From NCBI RefSeq assembly GCF_003206645.1, contig NZ_PZJP01000006.1, forward strand, positions 47,653-111,652: 64,000 bases of DNA. Reading direction: 5' to 3'. Under the pieces are notes generated by a model. The model did no database searches and was not told the origin of the DNA. It worked only from the letters and a program-made list of their open reading frames with translations. This DNA comes from Salinicola aestuarinus (GTDB lineage Bacteria > Pseudomonadota > Gammaproteobacteria > Pseudomonadales > Halomonadaceae). Positions 46,496 to 54,996 of the stretch are shown here, one piece after another. The position numbers and the translations under genes are program-made. Every line of letters begins with the position of its first letter. The first letter of the stretch is position 1.

Positions 46496-47043
46496 GGTGT
46501 CTTGAACGACGGCAGTGTCATGGCGGAGTTTTCGGCGGGCGGCGGCAGACGCTTCATCGGTAGACTGAGCGTGCGACGCTCATCCTGTCGGATGAAAGTC
46601 GCAGAGCGTGGACCGAGTTCACTGAGCCTCCAGCCCCCCTCCAGTGTTTCTCCCGGCTCGAGCCGGGTGCCGGGCTTGCCCGGCTGATGTAGATAGATCC
46701 AGCGCGACTCGCCGTTGGCGAAGATGCCGGTCAGGGTCACCGGCGGAAAAGGCTGGGTCGGCTGGCGCTCGGCGGCCGGGTCGGGCTGGCGCTGCGGGCT
46801 GAAGATCGGTCGCTGACCAATGGCGGAGAGCTCCGCAGCGCTGAGCGACGGCGGCGTGATCTCGGCACTGTCATAGGACTGGGCCGGCGTCGATCCCGGC
46901 GGCAGCCAGTCAGGCTCGACGGGCGTGCGCAGCAGCCAGACCAGCGCGCCGAGCAGCCCTGCACTGAGCAGAATCAGGGCGAGCGTCAGCGCGCGCGGGA
47001 CGCGACGGATAGAGGCCGTGCCTCCGACGCGAGACGGGGTCAT
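46492..47043 (-). CDS. gspN: Type II secretion GspC/XpsN-like inner-membrane protein
   Basis: A 183-residue protein with one N-terminal membrane helix (about residues 18-38), a proline-rich linker, and a small periplasmic beta domain (about 75-165) similar to the GspC/PulC homology region (RPIFSPQR, VTLTGIFANGESRWIYL). It lacks a PDZ domain. The gene order M-N-D matches the Xanthomonas xps operon, where the N protein takes the GspC role of contacting the secretin. It overlaps both neighbours by 4 bp. Confidence 0.78.
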   Translation of the reverse strand: MTPSRVGGTASIRRVPRALTLALILLSAGLLGALVWLLRTPVEPDWLPPGSTPAQSYDSAEITPPSLSAAELSAIGQRPIFSPQRQPDPAAERQPTQPFPPVTLTGIFANGESRWIYLHQPGKPGTRLEPGETLEGGWRLSELGPRSATFIRQDERRTLSLPMKRLPPPAENSAMTLPSFKTP

Positions 47044-47645
47044 GTATCGTCCTCCGACGCCGCCTGGAGATAACCTCGCACCAGCAGGTTGACCTGTAGT
47101 CGCCCCGGGCCCTCGCCGGCGGCCGCGGCGTCGCGCCGGTGGATACTCGCTTCATCGATGAACAGGCTCGGGTGGCCGTACTCCAGGTCATGCAGCACAT
47201 GGGCCAGCGGTTCGATGGCACAAGCCAGCGTCAGACTCGCCTTGACTGGCCGATAGGGCTCGCCCGGCGCGGCCGAGGCAGCGGCGATCGGCCTGCGCTG
47301 CGTCACCTCGCAGCCCGGCCCCTCATCGGCGTGGCGTCGGACCCGCTCCAGTACGCGTTGTGTCAGATCCGCGGCGACCGCGTTCGGGTCACTGCCCGGC
47401 AGCAGGCTCGTCTGACGTTCGGGGTGCTCTCGCGATTGCGCCAGTGCCTCGGCCAGCCCGTCGCTGCGAGCAATGAACCGGGCGTAGCGCTGCTGCTGCT
47501 GGCGAAGCTCCGACTGAGCGCTTCGAATGTCCTGTAACGGCGCGAGAAAGGCAAGTTGGACCAACACATACCAGACCAACCACACCAGCAGCGCCAGCCC
47601 CCCCAGGGCCGCAATCTTGCGTTCACGACTCGTCAGCGCTCGCAT
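47040..47645 (-). CDS. gspM: Type II secretion protein GspM
   Basis: A 201-residue protein with a short cytosolic start, one membrane helix (residues about 12-35) and a periplasmic coiled-coil plus ferredoxin-like domain of the GspM/PilO type. The ATG at 47645 has AGGAGGG seven bases upstream; a GTG two codons earlier abuts that site and is rejected. It partners GspL in the inner-membrane platform. Confidence 0.82.
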   Translation of the reverse strand: MRALTSRERKIAALGGLALLVWLVWYVLVQLAFLAPLQDIRSAQSELRQQQQRYARFIARSDGLAEALAQSREHPERQTSLLPGSDPNAVAADLTQRVLERVRRHADEGPGCEVTQRRPIAAASAAPGEPYRPVKASLTLACAIEPLAHVLHDLEYGHPSLFIDEASIHRRDAAAAGEGPGRLQVNLLVRGYLQAASEDDT

Positions 47646-48687
47646 TGGCACCCTCCTTTAACGTGGGGTCGCGTTCCCGCAACGATGCGCGTAGCGAGTA
47701 GCGCTCCTGCCCCGTCGAGTCGTCGGACTGTATCACTCCCTGAAAGCGGACCTGCTCGAGATTCGGGCACTCCCGAACCCGCGCGATGAGCGCGCTGGCC
47801 CGCGAACTCTGACCGGAAAAAGTGATATCGCTGCCGTTTTCGAGCGACAGTTCACTCACCCAATCCTCCTCTCCCAGGCAGGTCGTGAGCTCAGCCAGCA
47901 GTTCGCTAAGCGTCGCCCGAGACGCCTTGCGCTCGCTCAGATAGCGGGATGCGCCCACTGTGGCCTCGAGCTGCTGGCGCATCGTCTGCAGCCGCTGCAC
48001 CTGCTCGCGTTGATCGGCAACGGTCGTCTGCATCGATTCGAGACGCTGCTGCTCGCGGTACAGAAAGGTCGCGGCCAGACCCACCGCCAGTACCAGACAG
48101 GCGACGCCGAGCCAGCGATCCAACCGCACCGCTGACGAGGCACGCGCCCCGGCGCCGGCCGGCAACAGATCCACCCCCAGTCGCTCACCGTCGGCGTCCA
48201 GGACATCGATCGCCTTCAGCCGCACGCCCCGTTCGTGGCACGCCGTCACTATCGCGTCGAGGCGCTCTTGAGCCACCGCCACGACTTGCACCTGTGCCGA
48301 GTCGCCGTCCTTTCGCAGCACGCGAGCCACCATGTGCAGCTCGTCCGGCGCGAACGGAAAATACCGGTCAAGCTCGTAGCGCAGCACACGATTCAGATGA
48401 CGCACCGCCGCCGCCGGCAGCGTGATGCGCTGAACCATGGCGTGGGGTGCCGGCAGCAGCAGAATCGCCGGCCGGGCATCCACCTCTGTCGCCGCCAGCG
48501 GCCAATGGAGCCAGCGCGTCTGCCCCTGACGATCCAGCTGCGCGGCGAGGCGCGGCGGCAGCAGACCGATCAGCTCGCTGATCCAGGCCTGCAAGCCCCG
48601 CCGCAATGCACTGTCGGCCCAGCGAGCCCGCGCTTGGCGCCGGAACGCTTCGATGCCGCGACGGCAGTCGTTCAACCCACGTCTCAT
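47623..48687 (-). CDS. gspL: Type II secretion protein GspL
   Basis: A 354-residue GspL. A cytoplasmic actin-like domain (about residues 60-175) has the conserved LRYELDRYFPFAPDELH segment. One membrane helix lies at about 190-210, followed by a coiled coil and a PilN-like periplasmic domain (about 255-335). The start at 48687 makes the usual ATGA overlap with gspK; an ATG three codons upstream is the alternative. GspL recruits the GspE ATPase to the membrane. Confidence 0.85.
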   Translation of the reverse strand: MRRGLNDCRRGIEAFRRQARARWADSALRRGLQAWISELIGLLPPRLAAQLDRQGQTRWLHWPLAATEVDARPAILLLPAPHAMVQRITLPAAAVRHLNRVLRYELDRYFPFAPDELHMVARVLRKDGDSAQVQVVAVAQERLDAIVTACHERGVRLKAIDVLDADGERLGVDLLPAGAGARASSAVRLDRWLGVACLVLAVGLAATFLYREQQRLESMQTTVADQREQVQRLQTMRQQLEATVGASRYLSERKASRATLSELLAELTTCLGEEDWVSELSLENGSDITFSGQSSRASALIARVRECPNLEQVRFQGVIQSDDSTGQERYSLRASLRERDPTLKEGANASADES

Positions 48688-49415
48688 TGCTGCCATCTCA
48701 ACACTCGAAAGGGTTTCTGTCCGTCGCCGCGGGCCTGCAGGACCAGCGTGACACTCAGTTGGGTACGAAAGCCGCCCGGCTGCACCGCCACGACGCTGAC
48801 GGTCACGATCTGGCCCGGATCCGACAGCGGCGACTCGCTACGCGGCAGGCCGAGCAGTGTCTGCAGCCGCGATGACGCCAGCGCCGGATCGGGCCGGGGA
48901 TATCCCGACCACACAGTGATTTCCGGCAACAGGCAGCGGTAGCGCGCGTCACTCATCCCCGGCAGCGCCCGTGCTTCGCTCAGCATGCGCAGCGGCAGCG
49001 CCTCCCGCCGGGCGAGCAGCCCCTGCACGATTCGCTGGCTCCCGCCGCCGTCCCCACAAGCGGTCATCAGTGCATTCAAATCTCGCGCGTCGGCGGCGTT
49101 GAGATCGAGCTTGCCGCGTTCACTGCGGATCCGGATGCGCAGCGAGCTGTCGCCAAAGCGCACGTCATGAGTGGCGCCGTCCACACGCCATGCCTGATCG
49201 TCGCCACGCCCGGCCTCCCGGGCGTCACGCATGAGCGCGGCGACGGCCAGATGAAGCCCCGCCTCTGCGGCCAAGTCGCCCTGCGTATGGTGGCGCTGCC
49301 ACGACGATTGCCGCTGCTGTAGCTGCACCGACACGGCCAGGTTGCCGAGCAGCAGGCTAGCCAGTGCCAGGACCCAAAGGACCAGCAGCAGGGCGGCACC
49401 GCGCTGGCGAGCCAT
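48684..49415 (-). CDS. gspK: Type II secretion minor pseudopilin GspK
   Basis: A 243-residue GspK, the largest pseudopilin, with the processing-site start RQRGAALLLVLWVLALASLL immediately at the N-terminus and the alpha domain insertion typical of GspK (LDLNAADARDLNALM near residue 107). As usual for GspK, there is no glutamate at mature position 5. It caps the pseudopilus with GspI and GspJ. It is translationally coupled to gspJ and gspL. Confidence 0.9.
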   Translation of the reverse strand: MARQRGAALLLVLWVLALASLLLGNLAVSVQLQQRQSSWQRHHTQGDLAAEAGLHLAVAALMRDAREAGRGDDQAWRVDGATHDVRFGDSSLRIRIRSERGKLDLNAADARDLNALMTACGDGGGSQRIVQGLLARREALPLRMLSEARALPGMSDARYRCLLPEITVWSGYPRPDPALASSRLQTLLGLPRSESPLSDPGQIVTVSVVAVQPGGFRTQLSVTLVLQARGDGQKPFRVLRWQQ

Positions 49416-50014
49416 CAACCCGCGCCACCGGAAAGATCCAGGCGTAGCCGAACCTGCTGAGTGACCCAGGTACGTCCTGCATCCAGCGAGAGCCTCACGC
49501 GCACCGCCTGCGGCAGTCGCGACGGCCAGGGCCACTCGGTGAGCCACCCCGTCGGCTCACCGAGCGGCGAACGGCCACGATACGTGAATGCCACGCCCGT
49601 GACGCCATCGAGCAGGCGCTGGGGCTTGCCCCAGGCGGCAAGATGATCACCGTCGAGCCGCGACAGTCGGACCTGCAGTCGCTCACCGTCGAGCGCCAGC
49701 CGTTGACGAAACAGGCCGCCCCCCACGGAACTCGGCAGCGGCGCGTAGAAGACCATCTCCGTCGCCTCCCCCTGAAAACTCGTGACCCGGGTCTGCTCGT
49801 CGTTGCCAGCGCTGAGCGGCATCGTACGGCTCAGCGAGTGGCGCAGAAAGCGGTGCGCCGCACGGATTTCGTCGAGCGATTCACTGTTGCGTTCTGCTCG
49901 GCTGACCGCCTGATTACCCGCCACCATCGCGGTGCCGATAAGGGTCAGCAACAATCCCAGCAGCGCAATGACCACCAGGATCTCCATGAGCGTGAAGCCG
50001 GACTGACGCTTCAT
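49415..50014 (-). CDS. gspJ: Type II secretion minor pseudopilin GspJ
   Basis: A 199-residue minor pseudopilin. A type IV prepilin-like leader MKRQSG is followed by FTLMEILVVIALLGLLLTLI, with the conserved Glu5 after cleavage. The start at 50014 gives a 4-bp overlap with gspI; the frame is open to 50167. The globular part matches GspJ length. Confidence 0.88.
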   Translation of the reverse strand: MKRQSGFTLMEILVVIALLGLLLTLIGTAMVAGNQAVSRAERNSESLDEIRAAHRFLRHSLSRTMPLSAGNDEQTRVTSFQGEATEMVFYAPLPSSVGGGLFRQRLALDGERLQVRLSRLDGDHLAAWGKPQRLLDGVTGVAFTYRGRSPLGEPTGWLTEWPWPSRLPQAVRVRLSLDAGRTWVTQQVRLRLDLSGGAG

Positions 50015-50376
50015 GGCGCCGTCCCTTCGGTTCGGGCGCGCAGCGTGACGTAGTCCACCTGGCGTCGACCGTCCCGGATCTGCAGCGCAAGTCGATAGAG
50101 GGCGGGATCGTGCATCGCTGCGGCGTTCTCGCGTGTCGTGATCAGCGTCCACTCGACGTCGTCCCACTGGCCATGACGCTCACCAATGGTGATCGGCTGA
50201 CTGTCGAGTTCGTCCATCACCGAGCGCGCCGCGACGTCGAGCCGATCGCTGGCCGCCACCTGTGACAGTGAGCGCGCACTTTGGCCGAAAGCCCCCAGCA
50301 GTACCGACGCGAAGATCACCATCAGTACGATAGCCGCCAGCATCTCCAGCAGGGTAAAGCCTCGCTCTCGCCTCAT
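50011..50376 (-). CDS. gspI: Type II secretion minor pseudopilin GspI
   Basis: A 121-residue minor pseudopilin with leader MRRERG and FTLLEMLAAIVLMVIFASVL, including Glu5. The start at 50376 overlaps gspH by 4 bp; the frame is open 18 codons further. Length is typical for GspI. Confidence 0.88.
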   Translation of the reverse strand: MRRERGFTLLEMLAAIVLMVIFASVLLGAFGQSARSLSQVAASDRLDVAARSVMDELDSQPITIGERHGQWDDVEWTLITTRENAAAMHDPALYRLALQIRDGRRQVDYVTLRARTEGTAP

Positions 50377-50813
50377 GGCAGCGACTGCAGCTGCGTTCGC
50401 CCGGTGAGCCAGGCGATATCGATACGCCAATGACGAGACGCGTGCGCCACTTCCACGTAACCGCCACTGGACGCGCCGTCCGGGTAGAACGCGAAGGCAG
50501 CGCCCAGCTCGCGAGCCGTATGGAGATGCAGCTCGAAAGCCTCCGGCCAGGTGACCGTCGGCTGCCCGGCCACCTCCAGTCGACGCCCGGCAAGGTCGAA
50601 CCTGGCCTGCACCGGGCTGCCACCAGTGATCGCCTCGACACGAGCGCCACGCAGCCCCGAGACCAGGTCTGCCAGCGTCCGCCGCTCCTCGGCGGCATGC
50701 ATGCCGCGTCCGATACCCACGGCAAGGATCGACGCCGCCACACCGACTAGCACGATCACGACCAGCAGCTCCAGGAGCGTGAAACCGCCCTGACCTTGCG
50801 GCTTAGCGGGCAA
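50373..50813 (-). CDS. gspH: Type II secretion minor pseudopilin GspH
   Basis: A 146-residue minor pseudopilin with a leader ending in QGQGG and FTLLELLVVIVLVGVAASIL, including Glu5. It starts three bases after the gspG stop. The globular domain resembles GspH/FimT proteins. Confidence 0.88.
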   Translation of the reverse strand: MPAKPQGQGGFTLLELLVVIVLVGVAASILAVGIGRGMHAAEERRTLADLVSGLRGARVEAITGGSPVQARFDLAGRRLEVAGQPTVTWPEAFELHLHTARELGAAFAFYPDGASSGGYVEVAHASRHWRIDIAWLTGRTQLQSLP

Positions 50814-50816
50814 GTC

Positions 50817-51239
50817 TCACTCCCAGTTGCCCACGTCGGCGTCGAAGTCCTCGCCGCCCGCGACGCCGTCGCGACCGTAGAAGATCAGGTCGAAGGCGCC
50901 ATGCTCACCCGGCACGCGATAGCCGAACTCGTGACCGAACGGATCGCGCAGATCCGATGCCTTGGCGTAGGGGCCGAACCACTGGTTCGCGCCTTCCGGC
51001 TCGTGAACCAGAGCGTCGAGAGACCGTGGCGGCGCACCGACGTCCAGGGCATAGCTTTCGATCTTCATGCTCAAGCTCGCCAGCTGCGCCTTGCCGGCGC
51101 CGTACTTGCCCTTGTCGACGTTGCCGCCAACCTGGCTCACCACGATGGTGGCGATGACGCCCAGCAGCACGATGACCGCCAGCATCTCGAGAAGGGTGAA
51201 ACCCGCCTGGCGGGGCGGCAGTTTGTTGGATGTCGGCAT
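50817..51239 (-). CDS. gspG: Type II secretion major pseudopilin GspG
   Basis: A 140-residue major pseudopilin. The prepilin cleavage site is PRQAG/FTLLEML, followed by the hydrophobic helix. The C-terminal calcium-binding region is recognisable (GEHGAFDLIFYGRDG and a final D-rich NWE end), as in GspG proteins. The ATG at 51239 is used; a TTG directly before it is also in frame. Confidence 0.93.
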   Translation of the reverse strand: MPTSNKLPPRQAGFTLLEMLAVIVLLGVIATIVVSQVGGNVDKGKYGAGKAQLASLSMKIESYALDVGAPPRSLDALVHEPEGANQWFGPYAKASDLRDPFGHEFGYRVPGEHGAFDLIFYGRDGVAGGEDFDADVGNWE

Positions 51240-51261
51240 CAAGTTTTCCCGATTTCGTGAA

Positions 51262-52461
51262 TCAAATGTTACTGGTCAGGCTCATCAGCGGAAGCATGAT
51301 GGCAAGCATGATGGCGGCCACGAGCACGGCCATGACGAGCGTCAGTGTGGGAACGAGTGCCGCGAGCAGTCGATCGATGACCCGCTTGGCCTCGACGTCG
51401 AATACATCGGCGACGCGCATCAGCATCTCTCCCAAGGTGCCGGACTGCTCGCCGACCTCGATCATCTGTACCGCCAGCTCCGGCAGCATTGCCGGCGTCG
51501 CGATGGCATCGGCGAAGGCACTACCCTGCTTGACCGCGTCGGTTGCCTCGATGAGGTGTGCGCGCATCGCTCGGTTGGTGCTGACATCACGCGCGATGTG
51601 GAGTGCGGTGAGCAGCGTGACGCCGTTGCCGAGCAGGGTCCCCAGCGTTCTGGCCAGCCGGGCGGTCTCGAGTCGCGTCAGCAGCGGACCAATACCGCGC
51701 ATGCCGAGCAGTCGCTGGTCCTGCGCCAGCCGGCGCCGAGGCTGGTAGCGCGTGGCGAGCAGCAGGCACCCGCCACCGACGAGTCCTGCCAGCAGCAGCA
51801 TCCCCCAACTCTCGAGAAAGCTGCTGACGGCGAGGATTCCCTGGGTAATCAGCGGCAGAGTGACACCCAGGTCATTGAAGATCGGCTCGAACTGCGGCAC
51901 CACGTAGGTCAGCAGCAGCGCGACGGAGCCGATGACACCGACGACCAGAAAGAGCGGATAGATCGAGGCGTTGATCACCTCGCTTCGCAGATTGTGGGTG
52001 CGCTCGAGGTAGTCGCTGAGCTGTTTCAGCGTGACGTCGAGAACGCCCCCCGCCTCCCCCGCTCGCACCAGACTGATGTAGAAAGGCGAGAACGTATCGC
52101 TGTGCGCCTGAAGGGCTTGGGAGAGCGGCTCTCCCGCCTTGACGGCCTCGCGAATCTGCTCGACGACACGCCGCCGGCGTTCACCATCAAGCTGCTTGAG
52201 GAGTGTCGTCAGGGCCCGGTCCAGCGGCTGACCGGCGCCGATCAGCGTTGCCAACTGCTGGGTGAAGAGAACCAGCTCACCGGCCTTAAAGACGCTTTGC
52301 GAACGCGTGGGACGCCAGCCGCGCCCGCCCCGGCGAAGATTGAGCACCAGCAAGCCCTGCTGCTGCAGGGCGTCGGCAGCGCTCTGCTCGTCCGCCGCTT
52401 CGAGCTCGCCCTGCTGCTTGTGACCGTCGGCGTCGAGGGCGTGATAGGCATAGTTCGGCAC
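51262..52461 (-). CDS. gspF: Type II secretion inner-membrane protein GspF
   Basis: A 399-residue polytopic platform protein with two GspF domains (about residues 68-190 and 270-390) and three membrane helices. The start is a GTG at 52461 preceded by GGAGG, just after the gspE stop; the frame is open to 52590. SGTLGEMLMRVADVFD near the C-terminus is the family signature. It couples GspE to pseudopilus assembly. Confidence 0.93.
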   Translation of the reverse strand: MPNYAYHALDADGHKQQGELEAADEQSAADALQQQGLLVLNLRRGGRGWRPTRSQSVFKAGELVLFTQQLATLIGAGQPLDRALTTLLKQLDGERRRRVVEQIREAVKAGEPLSQALQAHSDTFSPFYISLVRAGEAGGVLDVTLKQLSDYLERTHNLRSEVINASIYPLFLVVGVIGSVALLLTYVVPQFEPIFNDLGVTLPLITQGILAVSSFLESWGMLLLAGLVGGGCLLLATRYQPRRRLAQDQRLLGMRGIGPLLTRLETARLARTLGTLLGNGVTLLTALHIARDVSTNRAMRAHLIEATDAVKQGSAFADAIATPAMLPELAVQMIEVGEQSGTLGEMLMRVADVFDVEAKRVIDRLLAALVPTLTLVMAVLVAAIMLAIMLPLMSLTSNI

Positions 52462-52462
52462 G

Positions 52463-54274
52463 TTAGTCGCCTCCGGTGACGCGCAGCACTTCGTCGAGCG
52501 AGGTGGTGCCGGCGAGCGCCTGACGCAGACCGTCCTCGTAAAGCGTCTCCAGTCCCTTGCGCCGCGCCGCGGCCTCCAGCGACGCCGCATCGACCTGCTG
52601 CATCAAGAGACCGCGCAATTCGTCGTCCATCATCAGTAGCTCGGTCAGCGCGCTGCGGCCGTGGTAGCCGCCTCCCGGCTGTGTCGTATCCGGACGATAG
52701 AGCATGATCGGGCGGGCCTCGGTGAGACGATCGAGGCCGTGACGCCGGATCAATGCCTCGGATGCCTCAAAGGCAATACGACTCTCGGGATCCAGTCGTC
52801 GCACCAGCCGCTGAGCGAGAATCCCCTCAAGCGTCGAGGCCAGGAGATACGACTCCACCCCCATGTCCAGCAGGCGGGTGATACTCGCCGACGCGCTATT
52901 GGTGTGCAAGGTGGAGAGCACCAGATGGCCAGTCAATGACGACTGGATCGCGATCCGCGAGGTCTCCAGATCCCGCATCTCGCCGATCATGATGACGTCC
53001 GGGTCCTGGCGAACGATGGAGCGCAGTGACTCCGCGAAGCCGAGCCCGATCGCCGGCTTTACCTGAATCTGATTGATACCCGGCAACTGGTACTCCACCG
53101 GGTCCTCGACGGTGATGATCTTGCGCTCTTCGGTGTTCAACCCTGATAGCGCCGTATAGAGCGTAGTGGTCTTGCCCGAACCGGTGGGCCCCGTCACCAG
53201 AAAGACACCATGCGGCCGCTCGAGCAGCTGCTCGATGTTGGCAATCGTCGACTTGGCAATGCCAAGGCTGGCGAAGTCGAGGCTCACGGTCTGGCGATCC
53301 AGCAGTCGCATGACCACCGATTCTCCGAAGCCGGTCGGCACGGTAGAGAGACGCAGGTCGAGTTCGCGACCCTGGATGCGGATCATGATGCGTCCGTCCT
53401 GGGGGAGACGCCGCTCGGCGATATCGAGCCGCGCGAGAATCTTCAAGCGAGAGATCATGGCCGCCGCGTACCCCGCCGGCGGTGCCTCGCCTTCGACCAG
53501 CACGCCATCGACGCGGTAGCGCACCTTGAGCTGATTCTCGAACGGTTCGACGTGAATGTCCGACGCACGGCGTTCGAGCGCCTGCTGGAAAATGAGATTG
53601 ACCAAGCGTATGACCGGCGCTTCCGACGCCATGTCCTTGAGCTGCTCGATATCATCTTGCGGCGCCCAAGTATCGTCGAGTGTCTCCACCAGGTCCCCGG
53701 CCGCCGCGCGGCCGTCACGATGCGTGCGATCGATCAACCCCTCGACGGTGTCACGAGTCGCGACTCGAATCGCGAGAGGTTTCTGCCCCCGGTAGGCCAG
53801 CGCCTCGACGCCAGGAACAGACAGAGGTACTGCCGCGACCACGCTCATCCGTGTCGGGGCATCATCGATCACGACCAGTCCGTGATGCCGCGCGAAGCGC
53901 TCGGAGCCGAGCGCTTCGCCGGGCTCGATCGTTTCATCTTCATCGGCGCCCCAGGCAGGCTCGCCCAGTAGCCGAGCGTAGGCCGCCACCACTTCCGCCT
54001 CCTTGACCGCCCCGAGACGCAGCAAAGTGCCGAGCAGCGCCTCGTCGGCCAACCCCTCGGCATGACCCAGGCGTTCGGCGCGCAAGATGTCTGCAGGTTT
54101 CAATGAACCCGAATTCACCAGCGAGTCGCATAGCGTTTTCGCCGAGGGCAGGACCGCGGTTATCAACAGCTTTCGTTTCCGTAAAGACAGTCTAACGCTG
54201 CGACTCTGGGGAAAAGCAGCGCCAGAAAAGGTGAGATTAGGCGTCGCAGAAATGCGACATAACACAGAAAACAC
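52463..54274 (-). CDS. gspE: Type II secretion ATPase GspE
   Basis: A hexameric ATPase of up to 603 residues driving pseudopilus assembly. Walker A GPTGSGKTTTLYTAL, the Asp box EDPVEYQLPGINQIQ, Walker B and the His box LVLSTLHTNSA are intact. The tetracysteine zinc motif normally found between RLVRRL and GRSAL is absent; there are no cysteines in that interval. The start is uncertain: the first 36 residues lie in low-GC sequence and look unlike the family, and an in-frame TTG at 54166 is an alternative. It heads the operon. Confidence 0.92.
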   Translation of the reverse strand: MFSVLCRISATPNLTFSGAAFPQSRSVRLSLRKRKLLITAVLPSAKTLCDSLVNSGSLKPADILRAERLGHAEGLADEALLGTLLRLGAVKEAEVVAAYARLLGEPAWGADEDETIEPGEALGSERFARHHGLVVIDDAPTRMSVVAAVPLSVPGVEALAYRGQKPLAIRVATRDTVEGLIDRTHRDGRAAAGDLVETLDDTWAPQDDIEQLKDMASEAPVIRLVNLIFQQALERRASDIHVEPFENQLKVRYRVDGVLVEGEAPPAGYAAAMISRLKILARLDIAERRLPQDGRIMIRIQGRELDLRLSTVPTGFGESVVMRLLDRQTVSLDFASLGIAKSTIANIEQLLERPHGVFLVTGPTGSGKTTTLYTALSGLNTEERKIITVEDPVEYQLPGINQIQVKPAIGLGFAESLRSIVRQDPDVIMIGEMRDLETSRIAIQSSLTGHLVLSTLHTNSASASITRLLDMGVESYLLASTLEGILAQRLVRRLDPESRIAFEASEALIRRHGLDRLTEARPIMLYRPDTTQPGGGYHGRSALTELLMMDDELRGLLMQQVDAASLEAAARRKGLETLYEDGLRQALAGTTSLDEVLRVTGGD

Positions 54275-54662
54275 TTGGCATTAATTATCAGGATTTAAGC
54301 AAATCTTTTGACCGCGGCGCACCATATCATGCCTATAAACCTAATTACAACTAGGTTTATGGAAGGACCATGAAGTGCCGCGAAAGATATTAAAAAAGAC
54401 AGGTAAAGCCAATATTATCAATTTTATTAGCATTATTTTTCTAAAAACCCCTCGATCTCGAAGAACAAGCATCCTCTTGGACATCGCTATAAATCCCAAT
54501 TCAGTGGGTTAGAAGGAATAAAAAGGGTCCAGGGTGTCGTGTCGCAAAATGAATCGATGACCTCTCTTGAATTTTTCAAATCTGAGACCAGACTGGCGGC
54601 CTCTCTCGCACCAAGCGATGAGAATGACCACCGAAAAGAAACCTAACTAAGAGATTCATTCG
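54275..54662. promoter_or_regulatory. AT-rich divergent promoter region with palindrome
   Basis: A 388-bp region between the T2SS operon and the small secreted protein gene, markedly richer in A+T than its surroundings. It has a dyad ATAAACCTA-N8-TAGGTTTAT at 54335-54360 (9-bp perfect arms, no following T-run), which looks like an operator. A-tracts and T-tracts at 54390-54450 suggest curved or nucleoid-protein-bound DNA. No gene is supported. Confidence 0.55.
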
Positions 54663-54938
54663 ATGACTAAATCGTTACTTACGATTACATTGGCGGCTCT
54701 GACAGCGGCCTCGCTGCCGGCGTTGGCCGCTCCAGGGAACACCACGGACTCTCAAGAGAATCTTCAGCAGCAGCGCGAGCACTACCAGCGTCAGAGAGAC
54801 GCGCTCACCGGAGCGGACAGGCTCGACGCCCAGCGTCAGCGGGTGCGCGATGATCAGGGTGAAGAGGCCAACAGCGGCTTTCTCGATGCGCCAGTGGACA
54901 CCACCGACGCACCCGATCAGCGCGACAATGACCGGTAA
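54663..54938 (+). CDS. Small secreted protein of unknown function
   Basis: A 91-residue protein with a clear signal peptide (about residues 1-22, ending ALA). The mature part is short, highly hydrophilic, and rich in Gln, Arg and Asp (LQQQREHYQRQRDALTG), probably helical, and ends in an acidic tail. No family was recognised. It lies 58 bp upstream of the beta-glucosidase and in the same direction, so they may share a transcript. Confidence 0.7.
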   Translation: MTKSLLTITLAALTAASLPALAAPGNTTDSQENLQQQREHYQRQRDALTGADRLDAQRQRVRDDQGEEANSGFLDAPVDTTDAPDQRDNDR

Positions 54939-54996
54939 TGCTGGCGTCACTGCCGATTTTCCCAACAGCTCAATGAAGTCCGAGAGGATTCGATCC

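Noticed and set aside
51067..52479. 470-codon open frame opposite gspG and gspF
   Set aside because: Antisense shadow of the secretion operon; composition typical of reverse-frame translation.
52463..54274. PilB-type (type IV pilus) ATPase instead of GspE
   Set aside because: The surrounding genes form a full T2SS set with GspG calcium motif, GspK and secretin, so GspE is the better call.
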